DNA of 64,000 nt. Origin: Cryptomeria japonica (lineage: Eukaryota > Streptophyta > Pinopsida > Cupressales > Cupressaceae). This document shows positions 1 through 11,551 of this stretch, in pieces. Made by a program: the position numbers and the translations under genes. The notes beneath the pieces are model-generated. The model ran no database searches. It saw only the letters and a list, made by a program, of their open reading frames with translations, and was not told where the DNA came from. How positions within the stretch are numbered: the stretch's first letter is position 1; each line of letters opens with the position of its first letter. The stretch lies in assembly GCF_030272615.1 (NCBI RefSeq), contig NC_081406.1, positions 188,774,391 to 188,838,390 of the forward strand. Direction: 5' to 3'.

Positions 1-425
1 AGTATATGTATGCAATATTATGTATCTTTAAATCAAACGTAAACACTTTGAAATGATTAAACATAAAAATGTGATATGCTTATTATTTTTAGTATTTTTT
101 CAGTATGATATTTTTATAAATTTTATAGAAATTTTAACTCAATGCAAGTTGAGTTTATGTTGGCCATTTCTAGGTGTTGGATTCACTGCTTTCGTTATGC
201 CAAAAGCTTGAGCTATCAATGAATGCCACAATAGCCAGAGACAAGGATCCACAAGAGGTGGTTAAGCACATGTCTCGAATCCTAAGGTCAACACTAAACA
301 TCTATTACTGACTAGAGGGTAACAATCTCCCCCTCAATGCGACCCGCGAGATTCGTGTAGTGTCTCACCCTGAATCATACTCCTCGTACATTTATAGACC
401 CTATTGGCGTAGTTTAGTTTAATTT
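1..425. other. Unassigned AT-rich flank
   Basis: No convincing gene is seen here. The stretch lies outside the Copia LTR that begins at 426 and is the flanking DNA into which that element inserted. The part from about 168 to 420 is less AT-rich and could be a remnant of another element, but I recognise no motif in it. Confidence 0.4.
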
Positions 426-1687
426 TGTTAGGATAACCGGTGAACAACTGAGAGGGGGGGTGAATCAGTTGTTAAAAAATTATAACTTTTAATCCATAAT
501 ACAACCTTAAACCAAAGCACATAAACATTTAAATACCGGTAGAGCAGAAACAGATGTAGGTAGACACAGATACCAGTAAACAATGTAACTTAACAATTAA
601 ACAGATAATCAATGCAAAGAAACCATACCACATAACACCATGATTTGAACATGGAAAACCCGGAAAGGGAAAAAACACGGTGGGAAGCCTACCCACAGTC
701 AGATGATACTTCTACAGAAAGTTTGTGATACAATGAGGGGCTTGCACATGCAAGAAGGCACACTGTCTAGAGTGTATTTCTCATTACGAAAGAGTCTTAC
801 TGACTACAGAGAGGCTACAACCATCTCAAGATAAATGGACAACAATCCAATAGAGTGAACTACGAGAAATAGCATCTACCATGCCTGATTACAGTCCCGA
901 TTAAGCTCAATACCAGAGGCCTTTGACCTCTTCCTTAATCCCAATTCGATCACCTATGATCGACCAAATCTCCTTCACATAAGATATTGCATTCCAAGAC
1001 CACAATACATAATATCCATGATCTACAATGAGATCTTACATCATTTTATACAAACCCTAAGGCCTAAACCGATTAGGTCGGCCACCTAAGAGATATTACA
1101 ATAAGATCATTACATAATTCCATATTACAATGATATGCCATGTCGGCTTAGGACCAAAACAATAATAACAAACCCATAAATCCTTCTGAAACATCCCGGT
1201 AATGTGTAGAGTACACGTTAGCATGATACCAGTCCATAACCTAGATAGGCACTGGACCTATTCTGGGACCACCATGCCAAAGAAATGTCTTCAAGCAGTT
1301 GAAGCACGATCAAAGAACATCTTCAACATCCTGAAATCCATGAAAAAGTTGCACCAACACCAATTATGTATCCTGTCATGATTCCTCAATGAAAGCTATG
1401 TCAGTAAAGCCTTAAACCAATGGCGGAAAGGGTTTACCAGAGTGTATGATAGCATCCAATTACCAAGCCAATACCAACTGACCAAAACATGCTCATGAAG
1501 CATATAACACATGAAATCAAACATACTTCACTGATCCAAACATGTCGGAAGTGACCAATAGATATTCTCTTCTGCTAGTAACAATAGATCTTCTACCGAT
1601 AGCCAAAACCTGTCTACTAGTAACCAATCATAACAACTAGTGTTGACATCAATGCAACACATAATAAATTCATCTATAATGCCAAAA
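426..1687 (-). repeat. 3' LTR of the truncated Copia element
   Basis: On the plus strand the LTR starts with TGTTAGGATAACC followed by a G-run and GTGAATCAGTTG. This is the same terminal arrangement as the solo LTR at 35622 and, in reverse complement, the ends of the 5704-12448 LTRs. The other end abuts a polypurine tract at 1688-1700. The first bases on the minus strand read TTTTGGC where the related LTRs read TGTTGGC, a one-base decay of the terminal TG. Length is about 1.26 kb. Confidence 0.8.
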
Positions 1688-1700
1688 ATCTCCCCCTTTG
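1688..1700 (-). other. Polypurine tract of the Copia fragment
   Basis: The minus strand reads CAAAGGGGGAGAT immediately before the LTR. The same tract precedes the 3' LTR of the element at 5704-12448. It is the expected plus-strand DNA primer site for reverse transcription. Confidence 0.8.
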
Positions 1701-2023
1701 GCATTGATGGCAACACTATATGTGAAAAACATCTAAGTACCAAGAAGTGCCAAACAAGTCTTCCCCTATGGAAGACAACCAACAATTTCATGAATACCAA
1801 TATCTCTCCCCCTATGAGTGATATCTATGTAAGGTTTTGAATGATTTTTCACATCACTATTAGTCCCCCTTTGACATCAATGCCAGAAATTTGACAAAAA
1901 TATCAAAGCAATAATGTAAACCTCAAAGCCAACTACTCCCCCTGAGTAGTAGCACCACTCATCAATGTCAGAATGAATAATGTCTTTGATAATGCATGTC
2001 ATACTGATGACAAACTTCATCAA

Positions 2024-3682
2024 TCAAGTCTCTGTCGGAGGGGCAGAAACCCCTAACCTATCTCTCAAATACTCAAATGATTCCTTAGACAGTGGTTTAG
2101 TGAATATATCTGCAATCTATTCTTTAGTGTTCACATAAACCAATTTGACTTCCTTTTCTTCTACCTTGTCCTTCAAAAAGTTATACTTTATTGAAATATG
2201 CTTAGTCTTAGAGTGAAATACTAGAATCTTAGACATGTCAATAGCTGCAGTTATCAAAGTAGATAACTATCGATTCACTACAATTTACCCCGATATACTT
2301 CAACATTTGCTTCATCCACAAGACTTGAGTGCAATTAGTTGCTGCTGCAACATACTTAGCTTCTACAGTAGATAAAGAAATGCATGATTGTTTTTTGTTG
2401 ATCCAAGAAACTAGTTTCTTTCCAAAAAAGAAAGCTCCATCAGAAGTGTTCTTCCTATCATCAATATCTCCTGTCCAATCTGAGTCAGTATATGCACATA
2501 AAGTGAAATCAACATTTTTACAATACCATAAACCATATTCTATTGTTCCTTGTAAATACTGAAATATCCTCTTTACTGCACATTCATGATTTTCTTTAGG
2601 ATTACTTTGATATCTTGAAACAATACTTACTGCATTCATAATATTAGGTCTAGTCTGAGTTAGATATAACATACCACCAAGCATAGATGTATACCTTGTC
2701 GGATTTATCGATGTAGAAGCATCTTTGATAGATAATTTCTCACTTGTCACCATAGGAGTACTTACCAGTTTGGAATTATCCATACCAAACTTTTTCAACA
2801 ACTCCCTCAGATACTTAGTTTGATAGATAAAAATGCCTTTGTCAGTTTGAGTAATTTGCAAACCTAAGAAAAATTTCATTTCACCAATCATGGACATTTC
2901 AAATTCATTTTCCATGTTGTTATCAAATTCCATGCACAATTTATCTTCTCCTCCAAAAATGATATCATCAAAAAATACTTCAATAATCAAAATATCATTA
3001 TCACTGATCTTATAATATAAATTACTATCAACACTGCCTTTAGTAAAACCAAGCTTCAAAAGATATTTATCCAACCTTGCATACCAAGCTCTAGGACCCT
3101 GTTTCAATCCATATAAAGATTTCTTCAATCTGCAAACCATATCTTTATCATCTGTCAGTGAAAAGCCATCAGGTTGCTCAATGTATACTTCTTCCTCAAG
3201 CTCACCATTCAAAAATGCACATTTAACATCCATTTGATAAACTTTATAGTTCTTGTAAGTTGCATAGGCAAGAAATAGTCTAACAACTTCAATTCTAGCT
3301 AGAGGTGCAAATGTCTCACCATAATCAATTCCTTCCATTTGAGAATATCCTTTACAAACCAATCTAACCTTGTTTCTTACAACTTGACTATCCTCATTTA
3401 GTTTATTCCTAAAAACCCATTTAGTTCCAATAATATTCTTATTTTTAGGTCGAGGAACTAAAGAGCAAGTTTCATTCTTCTCTATCTGATCTAATTCATC
3501 TTCCATAGCTTTTAACCAATGTTTATCCTTAAGCTTCAATAACAGTTGCCAGTTCAACTTGAGAAATAAGACAATATACCTCTTCATTTGCCAGTTTTCT
3601 TCTAGTCATAATTCCCGTGTTCCTATCTCCAATAATTTGATCTTCAGAATCATTTAATCTTGCATATCTTGGTGTCTTTTGA
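2024..3682 (-). pseudogene. Copia pol: reverse transcriptase and RNase H remnant
   Basis: The longest open piece is 2238-3587. It shows the Ty1/copia RT core: a TKWVFRNK-like entry, [21 protein letters not shown], and [13 protein letters not shown]. The catalytic box reads FFDD where most Copia enzymes have YVDD. The connection follows ([10 protein letters not shown]), then RNase H with YTDSDW and STVEAKY. The ADIFTKPL-type Copia tail is recognisable in a different frame down to a stop at 2024-2026, so a frameshift lies near 2250. The upstream [17 protein letters not shown] segment (about 3588-3680) is also out of frame, placing a second frameshift near 3535. There is in addition a stop in the C-terminal tail. 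The enzyme would have copied element RNA into DNA; this copy is dead. Confidence 0.9.
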
Positions 3683-3890
3683 CACTAATACATTTGGCCT
3701 AAAATTCTGACGGAGGTTTCCGATAGAGAAGGTATATTGTGACCAAATTTGATTTTTTTTTTAAATGTCCACATTCGTCGGAATTCTGATGATAATTCAA
3801 CATTTGGTTTCGACGGAGAAGGAATTGGCAATGAAATTTGTTTTTTTTTTTAAAAGTGCTCGCATTCGTCGAAATTCCAATGACCGCAAG
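3683..3890 (+). repeat. CACTA terminus with subterminal repeats
   Basis: It starts CACTAATACATTTGGCC and is followed by two imperfect copies of an approximately 88-bp unit (about 3703-3788 and 3789-3875). Each copy has a T-run, then CATTCGTCG with AATTC and a GACGGAG-type motif. Short GTCGGAATTCC-like subterminal motifs in alternating orientation are typical binding sites for CACTA accessory proteins. The assignment rests on this pattern only, since no partner terminus was found. Confidence 0.6.
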
Positions 3891-4590
3891 TAAAAGACCA
3901 AGTCATTTGATAAACATTAATCCCACCTCTTCGTCCCGTCGACCTCTGCCATATTCACAAAATAATTGAGCATTACAAGGAGGGAACAGTTCTGGATTGG
4001 GGTGCCGCCAAGATCCAGTTGAAGAAAAAAGATAGGGTAATCAACCAATTCATTCACATGATGTTTTCTTGAAGAAAGAATCGGTATGTTTGTGACAATG
4101 TGTTGAATTTGCTTGATGTAGTGATGAAATTTTTTGAATTTTACATAGGAGGTTGCATTTGTGTTGGTTGATGATCAATTTGTATCCTTCTTATAATGAA
4201 TTTTTCTACTCATAATTTTTTTTCCCTAGCTCATATTCATTGTCTGGTAGAAAAAGAGATAAATAAGATTGAATTGGATGGTGATCAAATGAAATGATCA
4301 ATTATCCTCTTTATAGGCATAACCTCTCAGGGAAGATCCTAATTAAGGAGTGGGATGACCTAAACCCGCATGATCAAATAGGGAATAACCACAGATTGTG
4401 CCTCTCTTGTATCCGACATCCGCTAGAAGTGGCCTGAATGTAGGCTCTAGCTGAGGAGCTTACCTTTGGTATGGATGCTGGTATATATGGCCGTGACATA
4501 AAATCCCTATTGTAGGATTGTGAGACCACTGTGTAGTGATCAAGTGCCATTTTTTATTGGTGTTTTGGAAGGGAGGATAAGTGTACCGTG
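3891..4590. other. Unassigned spacer
   Basis: I see no coding signal. The region follows the CACTA-like terminus and may be its 5' untranslated or intronic DNA. A less AT-rich patch at about 4320-4560 could be a remnant of another repeat but carries no motif I recognise. Confidence 0.3.
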
Positions 4591-4960
4591 ATAGGAAGGT
4601 GGTATAAAATGGAAGCTGAGAGGTATAAGGTTATGAGGTATGGATTATGATAAGATAGGGAGGTAAGTGATGAAGAATGTAATGGTGAAAGAGTAAGTTA
4701 GGATATGTTAGGCATTTGGAAGGTAGGAAAGTGAATGGGGGGAGATAAAAGGATGTGAAGGATGGAATAGGGTTAGGTAGGTGAAGTAAAAGTAAATGTG
4801 TATGAGGTTAAGGTTTAGGGTAGGATGTAGGAAAGTGAATGAGGTTAAAAGAGGGGATATGAAAGGTAGATGGAAGGTAATAATGATAGGAAGTGAGGTA
4901 AAGGTTATGAGGTGTGGGTTAGAAAATAGGGTGTAGGAAATGGAAGGAAGGGTCATCCAT
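4590..4960. repeat. Purine-rich GGTAGG/GGAAGT repeat tract
   Basis: The plus strand is almost devoid of C and is built from degenerate GGTAGG, GGTAAG, GAAAGTGA and GGTTAGG steps. A similar tract occurs at 15255-15860. Open frames across it encode only low-complexity Pro/Leu/Ser/His-rich peptides and are not genes. Confidence 0.65.
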
Positions 4961-5703
4961 GTTGTAGTGCTTCAAGAGGAGCACATTTACATGAGGGACT
5001 AGAAGAGTCATATCACTTTGAGAGTTTTCACCAAGACGAGTAGCCTGAGTATGGATCTCAAATCTTACAAGCCTTATAGAATTTGATAGGTGTGATACAT
5101 GATAGGTTTTCGCCCACAACAGAGACACCTCATGAGGATCCACTTGTAGTAGAGGAGCATATTCTTTCATCTTGGGATCTTATTAGGAGTTCGCCTTGAA
5201 TTTGGGAAATACACATAGAGGAGATAGAATATTGATCAATACACATTACCTAGCCTCATCATGCATAAATACAAGAGGTATAGACTATAGCAAGCACATA
5301 TCATGAGCCAAAGGATCATATTCGAGAGTTGCTTCATCTCCAATCCTCTACATTTTTAAGATCCACAAATGGGGTTGAGGCTAAGTCTTGGTTACTTAGC
5401 TTGGACTTATTCTTTGGGTTGCATCTATATGTGAGAAACCGAAAGGCATAATTTGCAATGCAATTTTTGAGAGGACTTGCTTCCACCTTGTGGTACTGGG
5501 AGGGCAAAATGCACCAACTCACATTGGAAACCCTCTCATGGGATACTATTTTGGAGTTCTTAAAAGTGTGTTCTATTTTAAAATATTTTTGACAGAGATG
5601 CATAGATGAGTTTCACAATTTACATACTGAGGTTTCATAGTGGCTCAACATGAGAGTTAGTTTTTGGAGTTCTTGTAGTTTGTAGATTACATTCAAGACA
5701 CGT
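4961..5703. other. Unassigned spacer
   Basis: No supported gene. Short open frames on the minus strand (for example 4919-5170 and 5334-5603) lack recognisable motifs. It ends at the insertion point of the Copia-type element at 5704. Confidence 0.3.
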
Positions 5704-6590
5704 TGTCAGCATTATACACTTAGATGAGAATGGTTGATGTTGTTATTGATGGAAACCAACTGGTAACAAGGTTCAAAGTGGTTTCACAGGTTCTACCGGC
5801 AACAGACTTCACCTACCAGCAACAGACTTCACCTACCGGCACTGATAGTCACTACAGGGGTTATTCACACCGGCAGTCCAAGCCAACTTGGAAATAATAT
5901 TGTTTATGTGAAACGTATTGTAATATAATATATTTGTATGGCCAACATGATGTATTGTGAAGACTCATATATGTATGAGATCTTGCAAGTCATTTGTAAG
6001 GTAAGAAAGTATGCGAAGTAGGTAATGAAATGTATGTATGATACCATATAATTGTATATGCACTTTGATGTATTTATTTTAAGAGAGAATATGAAGTAGA
6101 GCAGAGTGAAGACTATTTACCAGCAAGGTTTTGGCAGAGGTATCAAAAAAAGCTTAAACCGATACTGAATCCACCATTGCAGATGCTATTTTGAAGCAGT
6201 ACATTGTTATTGGATTTAACCATCCAATTGTAGTCGGTGGGACTCCATTTTTGTGTTGAGCAGTGAGCTCTAGGCAGTTGGCCTTCATACATGTGTAGGC
6301 CCCTATTGTTATAAGTAATATTTATTCATAATGGCCAGTGAGTAAATATTGTGGGTAACAAATCCCATCGAGGTTTTTCCCTTACTGGGTTTCCTCGCCA
6401 AAAATATTTGTGTTATGGTGTGCATTAATGCTCATTCTTTTGTTTCTCTTTACTACATTATTATTTTCTTACCGGTATATTAATTTGGGTTGTAAAGTTC
6501 CAAATAAGTTTAAATATTTCATTCACCAGTTAGACACTGATTCACCCCCGCCCCCTCTCAGTGTCTTTGGGACTAACCAAGTATCTAACA
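5704..6590 (+). repeat. 5' LTR of the Copia-type element
   Basis: 887 bp. It starts TGTCAGCATTATACAC and ends AAGTATCTAACA. Near its right end is ATTCACCCCCGCCCCCTCTCAGTG, here quoted in two blocks: ATTCACCCCC and GCCCCCTCTCAGTG. In related copies this C-tract varies greatly in length. It is the same family as the LTR at 11552-12448 and the split solo LTR at 39236-57206. Confidence 0.92.
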
Positions 6591-6592
6591 AT

Positions 6593-6604
6593 TGGTATCA
6601 GAGC
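6593..6604 (+). other. Primer binding site, initiator tRNA-Met type
   Basis: TGGTATCAGAGC sits two bases after the LTR end. This is the classical plant Copia site complementary to the 3' end of initiator methionine tRNA, which primes minus-strand synthesis. Confidence 0.9.
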
Positions 6605-6661
6605 CTCGTCCTCTATTTGCAGAATCCTAATAGCTTGAGGAATATTTTGAAACCAGTACTG

Positions 6662-7648
6662 ATGGAAATTTTGAGACAACAGTTGGAAGGAACTCTTGAA
6701 TATTTTGATTCAGAAAAATTGAAGAATATCAAATTGGAAGATGAACTCAGATCTGCTTGGGAATTCATCAAAGCACTTCAAGAAAACCTAGCCATAGCAA
6801 AGAATAAGAGAAAATAATTACATGTGCAACTGAAAAACCAAGATGATGAAGAAAAGGAAACTCTCAGAGATATTGCAGAGAAACTAAGACAAGAGAATAG
6901 TAACATGAGGAATGAGATGCAAGATTTAACCATGAGAGTATGTAAGCATATTGAAGATAGAAAGAGGAATGAGGAAGAGTTGGCCAGGAGACTTAATGAA
7001 AGATCAGATTAATCTCTAAGGCTTAGTTATGAAAATGATATGCTTAAAATAGATTTGATTCACATGCAACATGACAAAGAGGAACTTATGAGACAAGTTA
7101 GTACTTTGGAAAGTGATTTGGTCGCTGCAAATGAATACAAAGACAAATTCAAGAAGAGTTCAAACAAGCTTGATGATATGCTGAAAAGTCAAAAACTCGA
7201 TGGAGAAATAGTTGGACTTAGATTTGAACATGGAGAAAGTTCCGGAACTGCAAAAAATCATGATCACAAAAAACCGATAAGGCAACCTAATGCTTATAAA
7301 TTCAATGAAAAATGTTTTAATTGGAACAAATTTGGTCATAGAGCAAATCAATGCAGATTTAAGAATAATCATAATACAAACTTACCCACCGGTCAATGTT
7401 CCAAGTGCAATAAAAATGGTCATAACTCAGACAATTGTAGAATGAATGTGAAATGTTATGTTTGTGGTAGATTTGGACATCTATCTAATCAATGCAGAAC
7501 TCAAACCAATCAAGGTTATGGAAAAGCTATTCAAAAAAACAATGTAACCTGTTATGCATGCAACAATATTGGGCATATTGCAAGATTTTACAGAAGTAAG
7601 ATTGTACCGGTGAACAACAAAGGATCTAATAACGCAAGGGAAAGGTGA
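6662..7648 (+). pseudogene. Copia gag-like protein, coiled coil plus CCHC zinc knuckles
   Basis: This is a single reading frame from the ATG at 6662 to 7648, interrupted by stops at 6815 and 7010. The first two thirds are Glu/Lys/Leu-rich with heptad-like spacing, suggesting a long coiled coil. The C-terminal third has four CCHC-type zinc-knuckle positions. Two are intact (CSKCNKNGHNSDNC and CYVCGRFGHLSNQC). Two are broken: the first has Trp in place of the second Cys (CFNWNKFGHRANQC), and the fourth has Tyr in place of the last Cys (CYACNNIGHIARFY). Gag would coat the RNA in the virus-like particle. The usual N-terminal Copia gag domain is not recognisable, so the N-terminus is probably shortened. 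Confidence 0.8.
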
Positions 7649-8087
7649 ATGAAATCAAGCAAGAATTCACTAAACAATAGGTCAAAAAGAGAGATTAGAG
7701 GAATGATGAATCTGTCTCTGCATCAGCAGAATAGAGCAATCCTGCACCGATAGGAGATTCTTCATCTAACTAAGGAATGATCCTTAGGGGTAAGGAAACT
7801 AATTGAAGATCATGCATTTACCCTCAATTGGTGGTAAGAAGTCATATTTCTTCTTTACCGACACATATGTTGAGTATTCACTTCACTGATGAAGCATTTA
7901 TTACGGTTGTAAGTTAACTTTTTGGTTATAAAGCACTTGAATTTCTCATTTAGACTCACCAAGCATTCAAGCATTTGAAGAGCGCGAAATTTGAGCACTG
8001 ACATTCTAGAGGCGAAGCAACAAAGGTTTTTTAGGGCATCCAAGGTTTTCACTTGCATTTGACAATCAAAGGTATTTATCTTATGAA
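7649..8087 (+). other. Spacer between gag-like and second frame
   Basis: No open frame with motifs. The stretch directly precedes the ATG at 8088, the first start of the long second frame, and may have acted as its leader or as an intron. Confidence 0.35.
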
Positions 8088-11000
8088 ATGGCTTCTTCAT
8101 CCTTCATTCCTGAATTCATTGCAAACCCTACTATTGTGAAAAACATCAAGCACCCTAGACTAGTCTTTAAGATCATCCCTAAGATAGCTAAGTTTGAGGA
8201 CTCCATTGGTGCATTTTCAAAAATCCTGAAGGGAGTTGCATTTGTTGAAGACCCTAGGGCATACATCCACTGTAACATTGAAGATTTAGGGTCTGAGGAT
8301 TTAAAGAACATGTTCATGAATGTTATCATTGACAAACAAGGTTGATGAAGATTTAGGGTTCATTGACATCCTTCACATGCCTGGATTTTTAGATGAGATT
8401 GTCCATTATATTCTTAGCAGAGTTCATGGTGAATTTTTGTGGCTAGACTCAATTTTTGAAAATCACTAAGGAAACAATTAGGGTTGTTAGTTTACCTTCT
8501 ACCAACACTAGGTCTAAGAAGAAAAAGAAAATTTCAAACAAAGAGGTTATGAACTTAACCGGTGCAACATCAGATAATAGATCACTTAGGGTTAGCGATA
8601 TAACCGATAACAATGTTAAATATGCAAGTATGGTTATTGGATACAAAGTTGCTCATACTAATAGGTTGAATTCTGTTTCAAGTTTATGCATTCATAGTGC
8701 CTATGAGATGATTATGAATAATGCTAAAATTGACATCTGTGAATGGCTTAAAGATGAACTATTAGAAAATTTGGATAAAATTAAAGGTGATAAGAAGGGA
8801 ACATTCAAGTTTGGTAATTTGATTTTATGCTTAATGCTATATTTCTCAAAGGAGATTCCCAGTATTGGACACAAGGAATTTTCCCATGATATTTCTGTTG
8901 GAAAACAGATTAAGGAGGCAATTAACGACATAGGTTCAGATGGTGACAAACAAGTAAAAGAATACTTCACGGACTTTCAAGCTAAAATGAGGCAAAGGGA
9001 AAGGATTCCCCAAAGCATTATTGACAAATATGACAAACAAATATGCTTTGTGATTAAAAGGGATGAAGTATGGATGGAGGCAGTTAGATCTAGAACAATT
9101 TGGATAACAGAGATGGGTTATGAAGTGGACTCACACATCTTGGAATCTTATGCCAAGATACTCCTAGATGCTCCACCAGAACTGATAGAAAAGATCTTTG
9201 GTAATGCTGAAACTATTGAAAAAGGTGTTGAAGTTTAGAAGCAAAGGAAGAAAAGAGATAAAGTAATAAAAGATGCTTCGAAGTTTGTTGAAGTTGTTAA
9301 AAAGGGCTTGTTGAAACTTGATCCAATGAGGTGTGTTTCTGAACAAGAAAGAAAATCAGAACAACAACCGATAGCACATATTTCTCATGTGGCTACCTCA
9401 TCTGATTCTGATAGTGATAAGGATGATGAATTCAAAAGGGTGGATAGAAAGAAAAGAAAACCCTCACCGACACCTGCTCCATCACCGAAGAAATCAAGAA
9501 CACGTAGAAAGAAACAACAGGTTGTGATACAGCCCAGTGGTCAGAAGAATAAAGTCACACCAAAGAAGCAACCAAAACAAAAGGAACTTGACACTCTTTC
9601 ATCGGAAGAGCTGATAAATGAAATAACTCAGGAAGGAAATCTCGGTAATGTTAGTAAGTTCTATCATTCTTTTATTGATTCTGATAAGGATACCATTGAG
9701 GAGAGCATTATTTTGTATCTGGATATATATAAGAGGGTTCTTATTGAGGTTATAGATGTTCTTCCTAATGATCTCTACTTGAGACTCGAAGCAAAGAGAA
9801 TGTCTATTATGGAATTAGATAAGAAACTAAAGGTTGAGACACTGTTAGCGGTTCGTCTTGTTAATTCTAAGCAAGAAATTGATGGTTTGATATATGAAGC
9901 TAGCAGGACTATTTTTGTGAGTGATCACCGACAAGTTAGTCCCATGGCCAACAGAGTAAAAGAGATTGCAAATGAAACAACAGATAAGTGGGATATATTC
10001 TTTGTTGAGAAGGAGAAAAGGGAAGAGAAAGATAGACAAAAAGTTGATAAATCATTTACTAAAGTATGTCAGAAAGCATATAAGGGTAAGAGTAAGGTTG
10101 GCAGTGTACCTGACATCACAGTTAAGGACAACTTACCTCCACTGGCATAGGACACCCCACTGGTAGTATCAGAGGCACCAACAAAAATGCAAAATGGGCT
10201 TGAAAAGATATCAGAGGAATTGAAAGAAGATGATATTGATCCGAAGTCAAACATTCTATTCACAATGAATGTTGACACTTAGGACATCGATATTATAATG
10301 GATAAGGAAATTGCAGAGGAAAAGAAATCTGAAGCTATAAATGTTGAGATCTCTGAATCACCGGTCAAGACTGTTGACACTCAGTAGAATATTGAGATAC
10401 CGATAGAAGCAGAAAAAGAACCTGAACAAACACAATCTGAACTGACAGAGAATAAGAATGAGAATAAGAGTGAAAATAAGGAAGAGAAATTGGATAAAGA
10501 AGAGGTTAAGGTAACTGAACAGGTATCTGGAGAAGAAAAGAAAATTATTGCAGAACCTAGAACTCCTCCCAGTACTTCTGTTGTGGATTACAGACCAACA
10601 AATGTCACTGATGTATTATTAGATTTCATAAAGAAGATAACAAAATGCAATGCCTTAGCATTTAAGACTATTGATGAATCTTTACCAATTTTGCAGATGA
10701 TTGCACTTGCATGCAAGGTTAATCATATTGTTGGGTCTATAAGTAAATTGGACACATTGTCCAAATTCATTTCTTCTAACATTCAAACTGTAGATAAGAT
10801 AAATGAGGAGACCATTCATAAAAGAGTTAATAAGGAGAAGGATGAATTCTTTGACAAAACAATAAAGGATTGTATATAACAGATTGATTCATTGTTACCG
10901 GCATTGAATTCCACCATTTTGGAATACAAGGAATTGTACTGGGAAGCCTACAAACCTCACCCTCTAACATAAGATATTGATGAGCAAATAAGGAAAACAT

Positions 11001-11278
11001 AGAAAGAGATTGATGACATTGCTAACAATATGATTGGTTCTTCAGAACTCACATCAGTTTTGGATCAAGAGATGACTATTTATGAAGAGAAGATTGAGAA
11101 ATTAGAAAGAGAGAAAGCAAGTTTGAAGATGAAAACCCGGGAGTTAAAGAACAAACTTGGTCCTAGATTAGATAATTTTTTATCACACTAGAATGAGCTA
11201 TCTAAGGCAACTATTCAAGGGGAAACAGATGCATTATCTCACTGGGATGATCCGACAGACAGAGACTATAATTTTTGA
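8088..11278 (+). pseudogene. Long unidentified second frame replacing pol
   Basis: The frame starts at the ATG at 8088 (MASSSFIPEF), shifts near 8340 and again near 8450, and then stays in one frame to a stop at 11276-11278. Internal stops are at 9236, 10148, 10280, 10385, 10877, 10970, 11000 and 11189, giving about 1,050 codons overall. The N-terminal half has a globular look (KFGNLILCLMLYFSKEIPSIG near 8810-8870). The middle is a basic Ser/Pro/Lys linker with SPKKSRTRRKK near 9490, a plausible nuclear localisation signal. The C-terminal third is rich in Glu/Lys and helical. I find no retropepsin, integrase, RT or RNase H motif. I do not recognise the family; a loose resemblance to plant mobile-domain proteins cannot be tested here. 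Confidence 0.65.
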
Positions 11279-11540
11279 AAGTACAAAGTTTTTGCAAAGT
11301 CTTAACTTGGTTTTGGCAGATATTTTTCAGATTGTACATAATTGGCTACAGGTTTCTAAGTAATTTTTGAATTTTTGATACTTGTTGACATACTTTGTCA
11401 TTTATGTCAAAGGAGGAGTGGTGTAATGAGAAAAATATACAAAAGGAGATCACTTTCTCAAAGGGAGCACTCTCAGTTTTCTGACTTCAAATTTTGGATA
11501 TCAATTTTGATTTTTCTCATGAGTGTTGCCATCAATGCCA

Positions 11541-11551
11541 AAGGGGGAGAT
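11541..11551 (+). other. Polypurine tract
   Basis: AAGGGGGAGAT directly precedes the 3' LTR, preceded by GCCATCAATGCC as in the fragment at 426-3682. It is the expected primer for plus-strand DNA synthesis. Confidence 0.85.

Larger units (their letters stand above)
426..3682 (-). mobile_element. Ty1/copia LTR retrotransposon, 3' fragment
   Basis: Reading on the minus strand, the order is RT/RNase H, a polypurine tract, then the 3' LTR, which is the 3' part of a Copia element. Integrase, gag and the 5' LTR are absent. The coding frame stops abruptly at 3682, where a CACTA-like terminus begins, so the simplest reading is that a CACTA element inserted into the pol gene. The missing 5' half should lie beyond the far end of the CACTA element, which I did not find in this window. 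Confidence 0.85.

Noticed and set aside
4708-4956. Minus-strand 82-codon frame with Phe/Leu/Pro/Ser/His runs
   Set aside because: Low-complexity translation of a purine-rich repeat tract.
6410-6590. Start of the 135-codon frame (MLWCALMLILLFLF), resembling a signal peptide or membrane segment; similar frames at 12126-12419 and 56932-57204
   Set aside because: The sequence lies in the LTR and recurs in every LTR copy. The gag-like frame is better started at the ATG at 6662 after the primer site.
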